From Acidimicrobiales bacterium (GTDB lineage Bacteria; Actinomycetota; Acidimicrobiia; Acidimicrobiales; Bog-793), in assembly GCA_035294085.1 (NCBI GenBank), contig DATGLP010000023.1:1-64000 (forward strand): a stretch of DNA of 64,000 bases. Direction: 5' to 3'. Of the stretch, positions 38,382 through 47,603 are shown one piece after another. The notes under the pieces were generated by a model that had not been told where the DNA came from, did not search any database, and worked only from the letters and a program-made list of their open reading frames with translations. Position numbers and translations under genes: made by a program. Position 1 is the stretch's first letter; every line of letters begins with the position of its first letter.

Positions 38382-39767
38382 TCAGCGGTCCCGCCTGAGC
38401 GAGCCCCTGGCCAGGGTGCGGGCGAATTCGAACACGAGCGAGGAGTTCCGGTGTGCGTCTCGCAGGACGTCGTCGAGGGCCTCCGTGAACGCGTCCACCT
38501 CCTCCTGGCCGATCGTGAGCGGCGGCAGCAGCTTCACGACGTTCATGGCATCGCCCGCCACCTGGGTCAAGATGCCGTGCCGCTGGAAGAGCGGGCCGAC
38601 GATGAGCTGCGAGAACAGGCCCTTGCGCGCCGCCTCGAGCACCTTGAAGCGCGCCCTGAGGGCACGCGTGCGCGGCTCGCCGAACTCGAGCCCGATCATG
38701 AGCCCCCGCCCGCGCACGCCGTGGAACAGCTCGTAGCGCTCGACGAGGGGCTCGAGCGCCTTCACGAACGCCTCGCCGGTGACCCGGGCGCGGTCCACGA
38801 GCTCCTCGTCGTCGATCACCTGCAGCGTCGCGAGGCCTGCCACCATGGCGAGCTGGTTGTTCTTGAAGGTCGAGGAGTGCACGAAGGCGCGCTCCATCGA
38901 GGAGAAGACCCGGTTCGAGACCTCGGGCGAGCAGATCATCGCCCCGACTGGCACGAAGCCGCCCGAGAGCGCCTTGGAGACGGTCATCATGTCGGGGACG
39001 ACGCCCCAGTGCTCGTGGGCCCACAGCTTGCCCGTGCGCCCGAGGCCGGTCTGCACCTCGTCGACGATGAGCAGCGTCCCGTGGCGCCGACAGCTCGCCT
39101 GCACCGCGTCCCAGTAGGCGGCGTTCGCCACGTGGACGCCCTTGCCCTGGATCGGCTCCACGATGAAGGCCGCGACGTCGCGGCGCGCCAGCTCGCGCTC
39201 GAGCGCGTCGGCGTCCCCGAAGGGCACCTTCACGAACCCCGGGAGGAGCGGGCCGAAGCCGTGGCGGAACTCGTCGCCGCCGTTGACCGACAGCGCCCCG
39301 TAGGTGAGGCCGTGGAAGGCGTGGTCGCAGAAGGCGACCCGCGGCCTCCCCGTCGCGAGGCGCGCGAACTTGAGCGCGGCCTCGACCGCCTCGGCCCCCG
39401 AGTTCGCGAAGCAGACGCGGCCCATGCCCGGCGGACACCGCTTCAACAGCTCCTCGGCGAGCAGGCCGGGCAGGAGCGCCGCGTCGAGCTGGACGAGGTT
39501 CGGCAGGTCCCGGTCGATCGCGGCGTGCAGGGCCGCCTTGAGGACGGGGTGGGCCCGCCCGAGCGCGAAGACGCCGAAGCCGGACAGGAAGTCGAGGTAG
39601 CGACGACCGGCCGAGTCGTAGAGGTAGGCGCCCTCGGCCCGCTCGTAGAAGCGGTCGAAGCCGATCGAGCGCAGCACCCGGACGAGCTGGGGATTGATGT
39701 GGCGGCTGTAGAGCTGGAAGTTCTCTCCTTGCCTGCTCGCCAGCAGCGCAGCGAGATCGAATCCCAT
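38382..39767 (-). CDS. Class III (PLP-dependent) aminotransferase
   Basis: A protein of 461 residues. The pyridoxal-phosphate lysine lies in M-T-V-S-K-A-L-S-G-G; I-V-D-E-V-Q-T-G-L-G-R-T-G and F-A-N-S-G-A-E-A-V-E-A-A are the cofactor-phosphate and substrate motifs. Class III members act on omega-amino groups of ornithine, putrescine, GABA or similar. The length and Y-L-D-F-L-S-G-F-G-V-F resemble putrescine/ornithine aminotransferase-like proteins, but the substrate is open. The ATG has CGGGAGGG upstream and a TACGCT box about 30 bases earlier. It is 13 bases upstream of the lipoprotein gene. Confidence 0.86.
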   Translation of the reverse strand: MGFDLAALLASRQGENFQLYSRHINPQLVRVLRSIGFDRFYERAEGAYLYDSAGRRYLDFLSGFGVFALGRAHPVLKAALHAAIDRDLPNLVQLDAALLPGLLAEELLKRCPPGMGRVCFANSGAEAVEAALKFARLATGRPRVAFCDHAFHGLTYGALSVNGGDEFRHGFGPLLPGFVKVPFGDADALERELARRDVAAFIVEPIQGKGVHVANAAYWDAVQASCRRHGTLLIVDEVQTGLGRTGKLWAHEHWGVVPDMMTVSKALSGGFVPVGAMICSPEVSNRVFSSMERAFVHSSTFKNNQLAMVAGLATLQVIDDEELVDRARVTGEAFVKALEPLVERYELFHGVRGRGLMIGLEFGEPRTRALRARFKVLEAARKGLFSQLIVGPLFQRHGILTQVAGDAMNVVKLLPPLTIGQEEVDAFTEALDDVLRDAHRNSSLVFEFARTLARGSLRRDR

Positions 39768-39870
39768 AGCCCTCCCGCGACGTTCCCTCTCAGCGTAGTT
39801 GGGCCCGAGGCCGAAGGCCGGGCAGCCCCCGGACGGCGTGCCGGGGACGCCAGGCTCCCCGCAGGCGCGC

Positions 39871-41598
39871 TCAGTGCCTGGGGAGCGGGCCGACGTGGTA
39901 GGCCGCGAGCATCGGCGCCGGATCGAAGCGTCGCTCCACCAGCACGGCCAGGAACGCGTGCAGCGGCAGCACCCGGTAGGCGATGCGGTGGGCGGTGAGC
40001 CACGCCTCGAGCTCGCCTGGCTCCAGGCAGCGGTCCGTCTTCGCCGCGCACCCGGGGTCGACGAGGGAGAGGCCGGTCGCCACCGCCGCGGCGTGGGCAG
40101 CCGACGGGTTGGCGAACAGCCACGCCGGTCGCGCCGCCGCGCGTACGGCCGCGAGGTAGGGGGCGTAGCGGACGTAGGCAGGCAGCGCATCGGAGGCGAC
40201 GACCGCGCCCTTCGACTCGAAGGTCAGCGTGTACGCGAGCCAGTAGCCCGTGTACACGCGGCGCGCGCCGCGCGCCTCGAGCGCCCTCGCGACGGGGAGG
40301 AGGAACGCAAGCGGGTCGGCGTGCCAGGTGGTCCAGGTGGCACGAGCCGGGTCGGCGCGCGCCGGGGTGAAGGGCGCCACCTGCGCCACCGCCGCGAGCG
40401 TGAGGCCCAGGCCCGCGAGCACGGCAAGCACCGCCGCGCCGGCCCGCCGGTCGGCCGGCGAGCGGCGCCCCGGCAGCGCCCGGAGCCGCTCCGCGAGGGC
40501 GCAGGCGCCGGACGTCGCGAGGAGGGCCGCGACGGGCGCGAAGAACACGCCGTAGCGGCCGTCCTGCCAGTACCAGGTAACCGGCGAGAGGGCGTAGAGG
40601 AACGGGAACGCGACGGTGAAGACGACGAGCACGAGCGCCTGCCGCCGCCGGACGAGGGTTACCAGCCAGACCACGCCGGCGAGCACCGCTGCGTACTCGA
40701 GCGCCATGCCGGCATCGGTGCCGACGAGGAAGCGCCCCGAGACGGGCAGCTGGAGCCCGAGCATCATCGGGAGCACGTGGAGGCGCAGGATGTTGCCGTG
40801 CGACGCGACGCTCGGGTCCGGCTGCACGCCGAGGTGGAGGGAGGCGAACCCCGGCACGTTGTCCCACAGCCACGGCAGCGCGCCGAGCACCGCCCCGGCG
40901 GCGGCGAGGGCCACGTCCACGGGGCGTGCGCGCACACGACGCCGGACGAGCTCGACGAGGACGACGACGGCCGCGGGCAGGAGGTAGTAGACGACCTCGG
41001 GGGTGGCCCACCACCCGAGCCCCGCGAGCACGCCGAGCGCGAGCCACTCGCTCCGGGCGAGCGCGCCTGGACGGGGACGGGGGTCGACCACCCGGAGGGC
41101 GACGAGGAGGGCCGCGAGGCACAGCACGAGCGCCGCCCAGCGGAACCCGTACTCGAGGGTCGACTGCCAGACGTAGACCTCCGGCCACACCCAGAACAGG
41201 AGCGCCGCGCCGACGCCGACTTCGGGGCCGAACAGGCGGCGTCCGATGCGCCACACGAGGAGCGCCGCCACGGCGTCGAGCACGACCGGAACGATGCCGA
41301 GGGTGAAGCTCGACTGGCCGAAGAGCGCGAAGAAGGCGGCGACGACGTAGGGCTCGACGCCGCCGTAGTGCTGGCCCCAGTAGAAGGCGTACGTGTGGCC
41401 GTGCAGGATCTGGCGCGCCATGAGACCGACGACGGCCTCGTCAGAGTTGACCGGCTGGCGCCCGAGCGCCCACAGGCGCAGGACGAGGCCCACGCTGGCG
41501 AGCGTGGCGACCCCGACGCCTGCCAGCCGTCGCACCACGCGGCGCGACGCGCCCTCGACCGTGAGCGGCTGGTCCGCGAGCAGCGCGTCGGCCGTCAA
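39871..41598 (-). CDS. GT-C glycosyltransferase, membrane protein (GT39/mannosyltransferase-like)
   Basis: A protein of 575 residues with about ten hydrophobic helices. The first extracellular loop has N-S-D-E-A-V-V-G (Asp53-Glu54), the catalytic acidic pair of GT-C enzymes that use polyprenyl-phosphate sugars, followed by W-G-Q-H-Y-G-G-V-E-P-Y. A soluble C-terminal part of about 150 residues is outside the membrane. The TTG at 41598 is chosen because GAGGAG lies eight bases upstream. A TACCAT box near 41780 suggests a leader of about 170 bases. It probably glycosylates lipid or protein acceptors at the cell surface. Confidence 0.8.
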   Translation of the reverse strand: MTADALLADQPLTVEGASRRVVRRLAGVGVATLASVGLVLRLWALGRQPVNSDEAVVGLMARQILHGHTYAFYWGQHYGGVEPYVVAAFFALFGQSSFTLGIVPVVLDAVAALLVWRIGRRLFGPEVGVGAALLFWVWPEVYVWQSTLEYGFRWAALVLCLAALLVALRVVDPRPRPGALARSEWLALGVLAGLGWWATPEVVYYLLPAAVVVLVELVRRRVRARPVDVALAAAGAVLGALPWLWDNVPGFASLHLGVQPDPSVASHGNILRLHVLPMMLGLQLPVSGRFLVGTDAGMALEYAAVLAGVVWLVTLVRRRQALVLVVFTVAFPFLYALSPVTWYWQDGRYGVFFAPVAALLATSGACALAERLRALPGRRSPADRRAGAAVLAVLAGLGLTLAAVAQVAPFTPARADPARATWTTWHADPLAFLLPVARALEARGARRVYTGYWLAYTLTFESKGAVVASDALPAYVRYAPYLAAVRAAARPAWLFANPSAAHAAAVATGLSLVDPGCAAKTDRCLEPGELEAWLTAHRIAYRVLPLHAFLAVLVERRFDPAPMLAAYHVGPLPRH

Positions 41599-41852
41599 CG
41601 CGCGGCTCCTCGGCGGGTCGGGCAGCCGAGCGCGACGGTCACGGCGCCGACGTCGGCGCGCGGACGGGACCAGCGAGCGTCCCTCCTCCGTCGGGGTGCT
41701 GCCACCGGATGCGCCCTCCCGGCACCCAGGTCTCCCGTCGCCGAGCACCGGACGGGCCGAGTCGAGGGGCCGATGGTAGCCGAGCGCGCCCGACGTCACC
41801 GGTACGCGGGTCACCGCCGCGCCGATGCAGCGACTCGGTAGTGTGCGCTGCC

Positions 41853-43145
41853 GTGGCCGAGGCACCGCCGTCGTTCGTTTTCGTCCACGCAGCGGACCTC
41901 CACCTCGACACGCCCTTCGAGGGGATCGGCGCCGTCGCGCCCGAGGTCGCCGCGGCGCTGCGGGACGCGTCGCTCGACGCCTTCGACGCCCTCGTCGACC
42001 TCACGCTCTCTCGGGAGGCCGCGTTCCTGCTCGTCGCCGGCGACGTCTACGACGGCGCGAGGCGCGGGCTGCGAGCCCAGCTGCGCTTTCGCGACGGCCT
42101 CAAGCGGCTCGCGGCCGCGGGCATCCAGAGCTTCGTCGTGCACGGCAACCACGACCCGCTCGACGAGGGCTGGTCGGCCGTCTCCCGCTGGCCCGAAGGC
42201 GTCACGATCTTCGGGTCCGACGCCGTGCGCGTCGTGCCCGTCGAGCGCGGCGGAACGCAGATCGCCACGGTCCAGGGGATCAGCTACGCGACGGCGGCGA
42301 CGACCGAGAACCTGGCGCGACGACTCTCGCGGCCCGACGGGCCGGGCGTGCACGTCGGGCTGCTGCACTGCAACGTGGGCGGCGCCGGCGGTCACGCCAA
42401 CTACAGCCCCTGCTCGCTCGACGACCTCGCCGCGACCGGGCTCGACTACCTCGCCCTCGGGCACGTCCACGAGCGGTCCGTCCTCGCTCGCGGCAGGGGC
42501 CCTGGCGAAGCGTGGATCGCCTACCCCGGCAACCTCCAGGCCCGCAGCCCCAAGCCGAGCGAGGCCGGCGCCAAGGGCGCGCTCGTCGTGCACGTCGAGC
42601 ACGGCGTCATCGCCGAGGTCGAGTTCGTCCCCTGCGACCTCGTGCGCTTCGCCGAGGTGCGCGTACCGCTCGACGCGGCGGACGACCTCGCCGACCTGCG
42701 TGACCGCCTCGTCGAGGCCGGACGCGCCGAGCTAGCGGGCGCGCAGGGCCGCTCGATCGTGCTGCGCGCCCGCCTCGTCGGCTCCGGGACGCTCCACGAG
42801 GACCTGGCGAGACCGGGCAGCCGCGAGGCGCTCCTCGACGACCTGCGGGCGCTCGCACCGACGGCGACGCCGTTCGTGTGGTGGGACGCGCTCGTCGACG
42901 AGACGCGCCCGGCGCTCGACCTCGACGAGGTGAGGCGGCGCAACGACTTCTCCGCCGACCTCCTCGCGATCGCCCAGCGCCTGGCGGACGATCGCTCGCC
43001 GTTGGCCGCGAGCACCGGGCTCGCCGCCTCGCTCCCCCGGGCGCTCGCCCGACGGGTCGAGGCCATCCTCGAGGGTGCCACGCGACGCGAGCTCGTCGAG
43101 GAGGCCACCCTCGTCGCCCTCGAGGCCATCGAGCGCGAGCCGTGA
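41853..43145 (+). CDS. SbcD/YhaO-like metallophosphoesterase (DNA repair exonuclease)
   Basis: A protein of 430 residues. The five metal motifs are in order: A-D-L-H-L-D-T-P-F, A-G-D-V-Y-D-G-A, V-V-H-G-N-H-D-P, H-C-N-V-G and L-G-H-V-H-E-R-S. This is the Mre11-like core, as in SbcD and Bacillus YhaO. The C-terminal third is helical, like the capping domain that binds its ATPase partner. The GTG start has a TAGTGT box eight bases before it. It ends ten bases before the YhaN-like gene; the two form a nuclease complex by analogy. Confidence 0.88.
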   Translation: MAEAPPSFVFVHAADLHLDTPFEGIGAVAPEVAAALRDASLDAFDALVDLTLSREAAFLLVAGDVYDGARRGLRAQLRFRDGLKRLAAAGIQSFVVHGNHDPLDEGWSAVSRWPEGVTIFGSDAVRVVPVERGGTQIATVQGISYATAATTENLARRLSRPDGPGVHVGLLHCNVGGAGGHANYSPCSLDDLAATGLDYLALGHVHERSVLARGRGPGEAWIAYPGNLQARSPKPSEAGAKGALVVHVEHGVIAEVEFVPCDLVRFAEVRVPLDAADDLADLRDRLVEAGRAELAGAQGRSIVLRARLVGSGTLHEDLARPGSREALLDDLRALAPTATPFVWWDALVDETRPALDLDEVRRRNDFSADLLAIAQRLADDRSPLAASTGLAASLPRALARRVEAILEGATRRELVEEATLVALEAIEREP

Positions 43146-43155
43146 GGCGCCTGCC

Positions 43156-45945
43156 GTGAGGATCGCCAGGCTTCGCATCGACGGCTACGGCCTGTTCAGC
43201 AGCTTCGAGCTCGCCGACCTCGATGCGTCCTTCACGGTGGTCCTCGGGCCGAACGAGGCGGGCAAGTCCACGCTCCTCGACTTCCTGCGCGGCGTGCTCT
43301 TCGGCTTCCCGGACCGACGCCGCTCCCTCCCCTACCACGCCCCGCTGCGCGGCGGGCGCCACGGCGGCGCCATCCACCTGCTCGACGAGGAGGGCCAGCG
43401 CTGGACCGTCGAGCGCTACGTCGACGCCCGCCAAGCCACCATCACCGCGCCCGACGGCAGCCTCGCCACCGAGGAGGCGCTGAAGCGCCTGCTCGGTGGC
43501 GCGGACGACGCGCTCTTCCGCTCGGTGTTCGCCTTCGGCCTGAGCGAGCTCGCCTCCTTCGAGACGCTCGACCAGGACGAGGTACGCGACCTCGTCTTCT
43601 CGGCCGGCGTCCTCGGCGCCGGGCGCTCGGCGACCCGGGCCGTCCGGGAGCTCGAGCGTCAGCAGGCGGCGCTGGCGCGCCCGCGCAAGGACGACGCCCG
43701 GGCGAACGAGCTCGGGCGCCGCCTCGCCGAGGTCGAGCGCGCCCTCGCGGCCGCCCGAGCCGCCGCCATGCGCTACCAGGTCGAGGCCGCGGCGCTGCGC
43801 CGCACGAGCGAGGAGGTCGCGCGTGCGAGGGACGAGCTCTCGCGCCTTCGACGGCGCGAGAGCGAGCTCCAGCGGCTGCTCGCCTGCGCCCCGATGCTCG
43901 AGCGCCAGCGCACGCTGCGCGCCGAGCTCGCCGGGCTCGAAGCCGGGAGCGCCGCCGACGCCCGCCTGCTCGAGCGCTCCGGCGAGGTCCGCGCCCTCGC
44001 GAGCGAGCGCTCCGGGCACGGCGAGCGCCTCGCCAAGCGCCGAGAGCTGCAGGCGAGCCTGGACGGTATCGAGCGCGAGCGAGCCGAGGTGCTGGAGCAG
44101 CTCGGTCCGGCGGTCGACGCGTCTCGCGCCGCGACGGCGGCGGTCGGCGCCGCCGAGCGCAGCGCCGCCGAGGAGCTCGCGCGGCGCGCGCGCGAGGAAC
44201 GCGCCGCGCTCGGCGCCTGCCGGGAAGCGCTCGAGCGCGCCCGCGAGCGCCGGGTCCGAGCCGCCGTCGAGGCCGGGCCCGAGCCGCCGCGCGAGGCGCG
44301 CGCGATCGAAGACGCCCGGATCGTCCTCGAGGAGCTCCGCTCCCTCACCACCGAGCGCGAGCGCCTCGCCGCCCAGCGCGCCCAGGCCAGCGCGCTCAGC
44401 CGCCTGGCCGCAGACCGGGCGCGCGCCCCGGCACGCCGTCACGCCGCGGCCGCGGCGTGCCTCGCCCTCCTCGGCGCCGTCCTCGTCGGGCTCGCGGCGA
44501 GCGCCCCCGCGCGCGAAGGCCCCCTCGCCAGGCTCGTCGTGGTGCTCGGGGTCCTCGTGGCGCTCGTCGCGGCGGCGCTCGCCCTCCTCGAGGCACGGCG
44601 GCGGCCGGACCCCGGCGAGCCGGCGCCCGCCGCCGGCGCGATCGATCCCGATCGCCTCGCCACCGAGATCGAGCGGCGCGCGCGCAGCCTCGGCCTCCCG
44701 GCGGCGCCCGCCGCCGCTGAGCTCGAGGGCGCCGCCCGCCGCCTCGACGCCGAACGCCGGGCCCGCGAGCAGCTCGACGAGCGCCTGAGCCAGGCGGCCG
44801 AGGCGCAGCGAGCCGAGCGAGCGGCGGCCGACGCCGTTGCGGCGCGCGAGGAGGCGCTGCAGGCGCTCCGCGAACGCGCCGCGGAGCTCGCCGAGCGCAG
44901 CGGGCTTGGGCGCGAGCTCGAACCGGAGGGCCTCGAGCGAGCCCTCGAGCTCCTCCACAACCTCCGGCGGCTCGACGGCGCGCGCGAGCGGGTCGCCGAC
45001 GCCCTCGCGAGGCTCGACGCGGAGATCGCCGACTTCGAGGGGCGCGTCGAGGCGCTCGCGAGCGCCTTCGGCGTCGACGGCCGTCTCGGCCAGGACGAGC
45101 GTCTCGCCGAGCTCACGGGGCAGGTCGAGAACGCCGCGGGGCGCGCCGCCCGGCGGGCCGAGGTGGGCCGGGAGCTCGAGGCGCTTGCGAGGACCCTCGA
45201 GGCGTCGCTCGGCGAGGGTGCCGCGGCGAGGCGCCTGCGCGACGAGCTCGAGCGCCGCGCGAGGGAGGACCTCGAGGACGAGCGCCGAACGCTCGACGCG
45301 CAGCTCGCCGAGGCGCAGGAGCGCTGGGAGCAGCTGCTCGCGAGGGAGCGGGACGCCCGGCGCGCGCTCGACGAGCTCCTCGGCTCCGACGAGGTGAGCC
45401 GGCTCGAGCTCGAGCGCGCCACGCTCGAGGCGGAGCTCGACGCCGCGCTGCGACGCTGGGCGGTGCTCTCGCTGGCGGGCCACCTGCTCGAGGAGACGCT
45501 CGCCCGCTACGAGCGCGAGCGCCAGCCGACGGTCATCCGCCGGGCGGCGGAGCTGTTCCGCGACGTGACCGCCGGCCGCTACGAGCAGGTCATCGCCCGC
45601 CAGGACCCCGATGGCCGCCGGCGCGGCATCGAGGTGCTCTCGGCCGCCGGACAGCGGATCGACGCCGCCGACCTGAGCCGGGGAACCGCCGAGCAGCTCT
45701 ACCTCTGCCTGCGGCTCGCGCTCGCAGACACCTTCGCGCACGACGCGGCAGCGCTCCCGCTCGTCCTGGACGACGTGCTCGTCAACTTCGACCCCGCGCG
45801 GGCGCGCGCGATGGCCGGCGCCATCGCGGCCACGGCGGCGACGCACCAGGTGCTCGCCTTCACGTGCCACCCGCACCTCGCCGAGCTGCTCGGCGAGGCG
45901 GCCCGCGGCGCACGCCTCGTCGCGCTCGACCCCGGCGGCTGCTAG
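43156..45945 (+). CDS. YhaN-like coiled-coil ATPase (SbcC-related)
   Basis: A protein of 929 residues. Walker A is G-P-N-E-A-G-K-S-T near residue 35, within an SMC/Rad50-type N-terminal half; the C-terminal L-S-R-G-T-A-E-Q-L-Y-L-C-L-R-L-A is the ABC signature and L-P-L-V-L-D-D-V-L-V-N-F-D the Walker B. The middle is a long Arg/Glu/Ala coiled coil broken at about 430-480 by two hydrophobic helices, as in Bacillus YhaN. No zinc-hook C-x2-C is present. The membrane hairpin implies that this repair complex is anchored at the membrane. Confidence 0.86.
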   Translation: MRIARLRIDGYGLFSSFELADLDASFTVVLGPNEAGKSTLLDFLRGVLFGFPDRRRSLPYHAPLRGGRHGGAIHLLDEEGQRWTVERYVDARQATITAPDGSLATEEALKRLLGGADDALFRSVFAFGLSELASFETLDQDEVRDLVFSAGVLGAGRSATRAVRELERQQAALARPRKDDARANELGRRLAEVERALAAARAAAMRYQVEAAALRRTSEEVARARDELSRLRRRESELQRLLACAPMLERQRTLRAELAGLEAGSAADARLLERSGEVRALASERSGHGERLAKRRELQASLDGIERERAEVLEQLGPAVDASRAATAAVGAAERSAAEELARRAREERAALGACREALERARERRVRAAVEAGPEPPREARAIEDARIVLEELRSLTTERERLAAQRAQASALSRLAADRARAPARRHAAAAACLALLGAVLVGLAASAPAREGPLARLVVVLGVLVALVAAALALLEARRRPDPGEPAPAAGAIDPDRLATEIERRARSLGLPAAPAAAELEGAARRLDAERRAREQLDERLSQAAEAQRAERAAADAVAAREEALQALRERAAELAERSGLGRELEPEGLERALELLHNLRRLDGARERVADALARLDAEIADFEGRVEALASAFGVDGRLGQDERLAELTGQVENAAGRAARRAEVGRELEALARTLEASLGEGAAARRLRDELERRAREDLEDERRTLDAQLAEAQERWEQLLARERDARRALDELLGSDEVSRLELERATLEAELDAALRRWAVLSLAGHLLEETLARYERERQPTVIRRAAELFRDVTAGRYEQVIARQDPDGRRRGIEVLSAAGQRIDAADLSRGTAEQLYLCLRLALADTFAHDAAALPLVLDDVLVNFDPARARAMAGAIAATAATHQVLAFTCHPHLAELLGEAARGARLVALDPGGC

Positions 45946-46541
45946 CGGGCCGGCGTGCCCGGATGCCGCTCGCGCGCCGCGACCGCCTCGTCCCAGCCGG
46001 TGACGACAGCGGCGAAGATGACGAACGTGAGCACGTGGACGCCCGTGCACCACAGGCAGATGGCCCTGATCGCGAAGAGCTCCGCGTCGATGAGGTAGGC
46101 GACGAAGCCCATCCCGACGACCGCGAGCACGAGTCGCGCCGGGGCGACGAGGGGATGCGCCGAGCGCCAGGCGCGCGGCAGCGACAGCGCGAGCATCGGC
46201 ACGAAGAAGGCGAGGCCGAGGACGGCGACGGGGATCCCGAAGACCGAGGACTGCGGGCTCGTCGTCACCTTCTCGCAGTTGAGCGTGGAGGTCGTCGGAC
46301 AGGCGAGGAGGGCGTTCGCCGTGTAGTGGGCGGCGGTGAGGTAGGCGGCGATGCCGAGGCCCACGGCTGCGGCCCCGGTCGTGACGAGCGCCCGCCACGG
46401 CCGGGGCCCCGCCGCCGCGGTGGGGTGCCGCCCGAGAGCGGCGCGGGCTCGCGGGGTGCCGAGGCGGCGCCGCGGGAGATGCGGCGCCGGCGGCGCGGAG
46501 CGAGGCGAGCGGCCCCGAGCGCCCGTCGGTGGCTTCGGCAC
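45942..46541 (-). CDS. Vitamin K epoxide reductase (VKOR) family protein
   Basis: A protein of 199 residues with four to five hydrophobic helices. The loop L-L-A-C-P-T-T-S-T-L-N-C-E-K-V carries the outer cysteine pair and I-C-L-W-C-T-G-V-H the inner C-x-x-C. VKORs re-oxidise thiol-disulfide partners with quinone to make disulfides in exported proteins. The GTG shares one base with the stop of the DUF929 gene, which suggests that VKOR and the thioredoxin-like protein work together. Its stop overlaps the stop of the convergent YhaN-like gene by four bases. Confidence 0.88.
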   Translation of the reverse strand: MPKPPTGARGRSPRSAPPAPHLPRRRLGTPRARAALGRHPTAAAGPRPWRALVTTGAAAVGLGIAAYLTAAHYTANALLACPTTSTLNCEKVTTSPQSSVFGIPVAVLGLAFFVPMLALSLPRAWRSAHPLVAPARLVLAVVGMGFVAYLIDAELFAIRAICLWCTGVHVLTFVIFAAVVTGWDEAVAARERHPGTPAR

Positions 46542-47533
46542 TACCCGGTCGGCTTCGTCGCGAGCAGGACCTTGCGTGCCGCCGTGACCCCGCTCGACCG
46601 GCACACGCTCGCGGGCTTCCCGCCGTCGAGGATGCAGATCGCCGCGCTCAGGTAGTTCGCCTGCGCGACGAAGACCGCGCCGCCGAGCGCCCGACCGGTC
46701 GCCGAGTTGGGCGAGCGGATCGCCGCGGCGATCTCGCTGCGCGCCGGGCCGCCGCCGGCGAGGGCCGGGAGCACCTGGGCGTCGAAGGCGGGCGCCACGC
46801 CCTCGGAGACGAAGCGGTTCCCGATGTCGATGAAGGGGATCGATCCCTCGTTCGCCACGCTCCCGTACGGCGGCGCCTCGTACTTCGCGTAGAGCCGGCT
46901 CACCTCCGGCGGCAGGGGGGTGAGCCGGTTGCGGTTGCGGTCCGACGCCTCGTAGGGCGTGAACGCCACGTAGGGACTCGAGTAGGAGGACTTGTAGAAG
47001 GAGAAGGTGGGGATGTTGTAGTCCGTCGCCGCCGAGCGCGTGAGCTTCACGCCCGAGAACGAGCCGAAGCGGCCGAGCGCGGCGAGCAGCGACCACCGGT
47101 ACATCGCGCAGTAGGGGCAGAACTCGCCGCCGACGTAGACGAGGCGCGGCTTGCCTCCCGAGCGCAGCGCCGGCTGGCCACGCGTGACGAGGAACGGGGA
47201 GCCCTCGCCGCTCGTGCCGACCGCGTCGAACGTCGAGGCCGGGACGCTCGTCACGGACCGCACGAGGGCGACCGGCGCGAGCGGCGGGTTCCGGTCGGCC
47301 GCGGTGTTCGGCGGCGGGCCCGACGACCCCGTCAGCCGGGCGACGACGAGGGCCACGACGGCGATGACGACCGCTGCGACGGCGATCCAGCCGAGGAGCG
47401 GGGCACGGTGCCGGCGCCGGCTGCGCTCGAGGCGGCGCTGGGCACCCGCCGACGCCGGCCGGGCCCCCGGCGCGCCGAGCCGCCGAGGCCCCGCCGCGCC
47501 GGGCGCGGGGCGCGGCCTGCTCTGACCTGCCAT
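46541..47533 (-). CDS. DUF929 thioredoxin-like membrane-anchored protein
   Basis: A protein of 330 residues. A Pro/Arg-rich N-terminal part of about 45 residues precedes one hydrophobic helix (L-L-G-W-I-A-V-A-A-V-V-I-A-V-V-A-L), then the domain with V-G-G-E-F-C-P-Y-C-A-M-Y-R-W, a C-P-Y-C redox motif. This is the DUF929 pattern and fits a disulfide oxidase partner of VKOR outside the membrane. A TAGACT box about 36 bases before the ATG and GGGGAGAA give a normal leader with a ribosome-binding site. Confidence 0.85.
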   Translation of the reverse strand: MAGQSRPRPAPGAAGPRRLGAPGARPASAGAQRRLERSRRRHRAPLLGWIAVAAVVIAVVALVVARLTGSSGPPPNTAADRNPPLAPVALVRSVTSVPASTFDAVGTSGEGSPFLVTRGQPALRSGGKPRLVYVGGEFCPYCAMYRWSLLAALGRFGSFSGVKLTRSAATDYNIPTFSFYKSSYSSPYVAFTPYEASDRNRNRLTPLPPEVSRLYAKYEAPPYGSVANEGSIPFIDIGNRFVSEGVAPAFDAQVLPALAGGGPARSEIAAAIRSPNSATGRALGGAVFVAQANYLSAAICILDGGKPASVCRSSGVTAARKVLLATKPTG

Positions 47534-47603
47534 GAAGCGTTCTCCCCTCAGCGAGTCGGCTCAGTCTACCGGCCGGCCTGCCCGACGAGCGGCCGGCACG
47601 ACC

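Noticed and set aside
42607-46398. 1263-codon minus-strand frame opposite the SbcD/YhaN pair
   Set aside because: The plus strand carries clear nuclease and ATPase motifs throughout; the minus frame is compositional.
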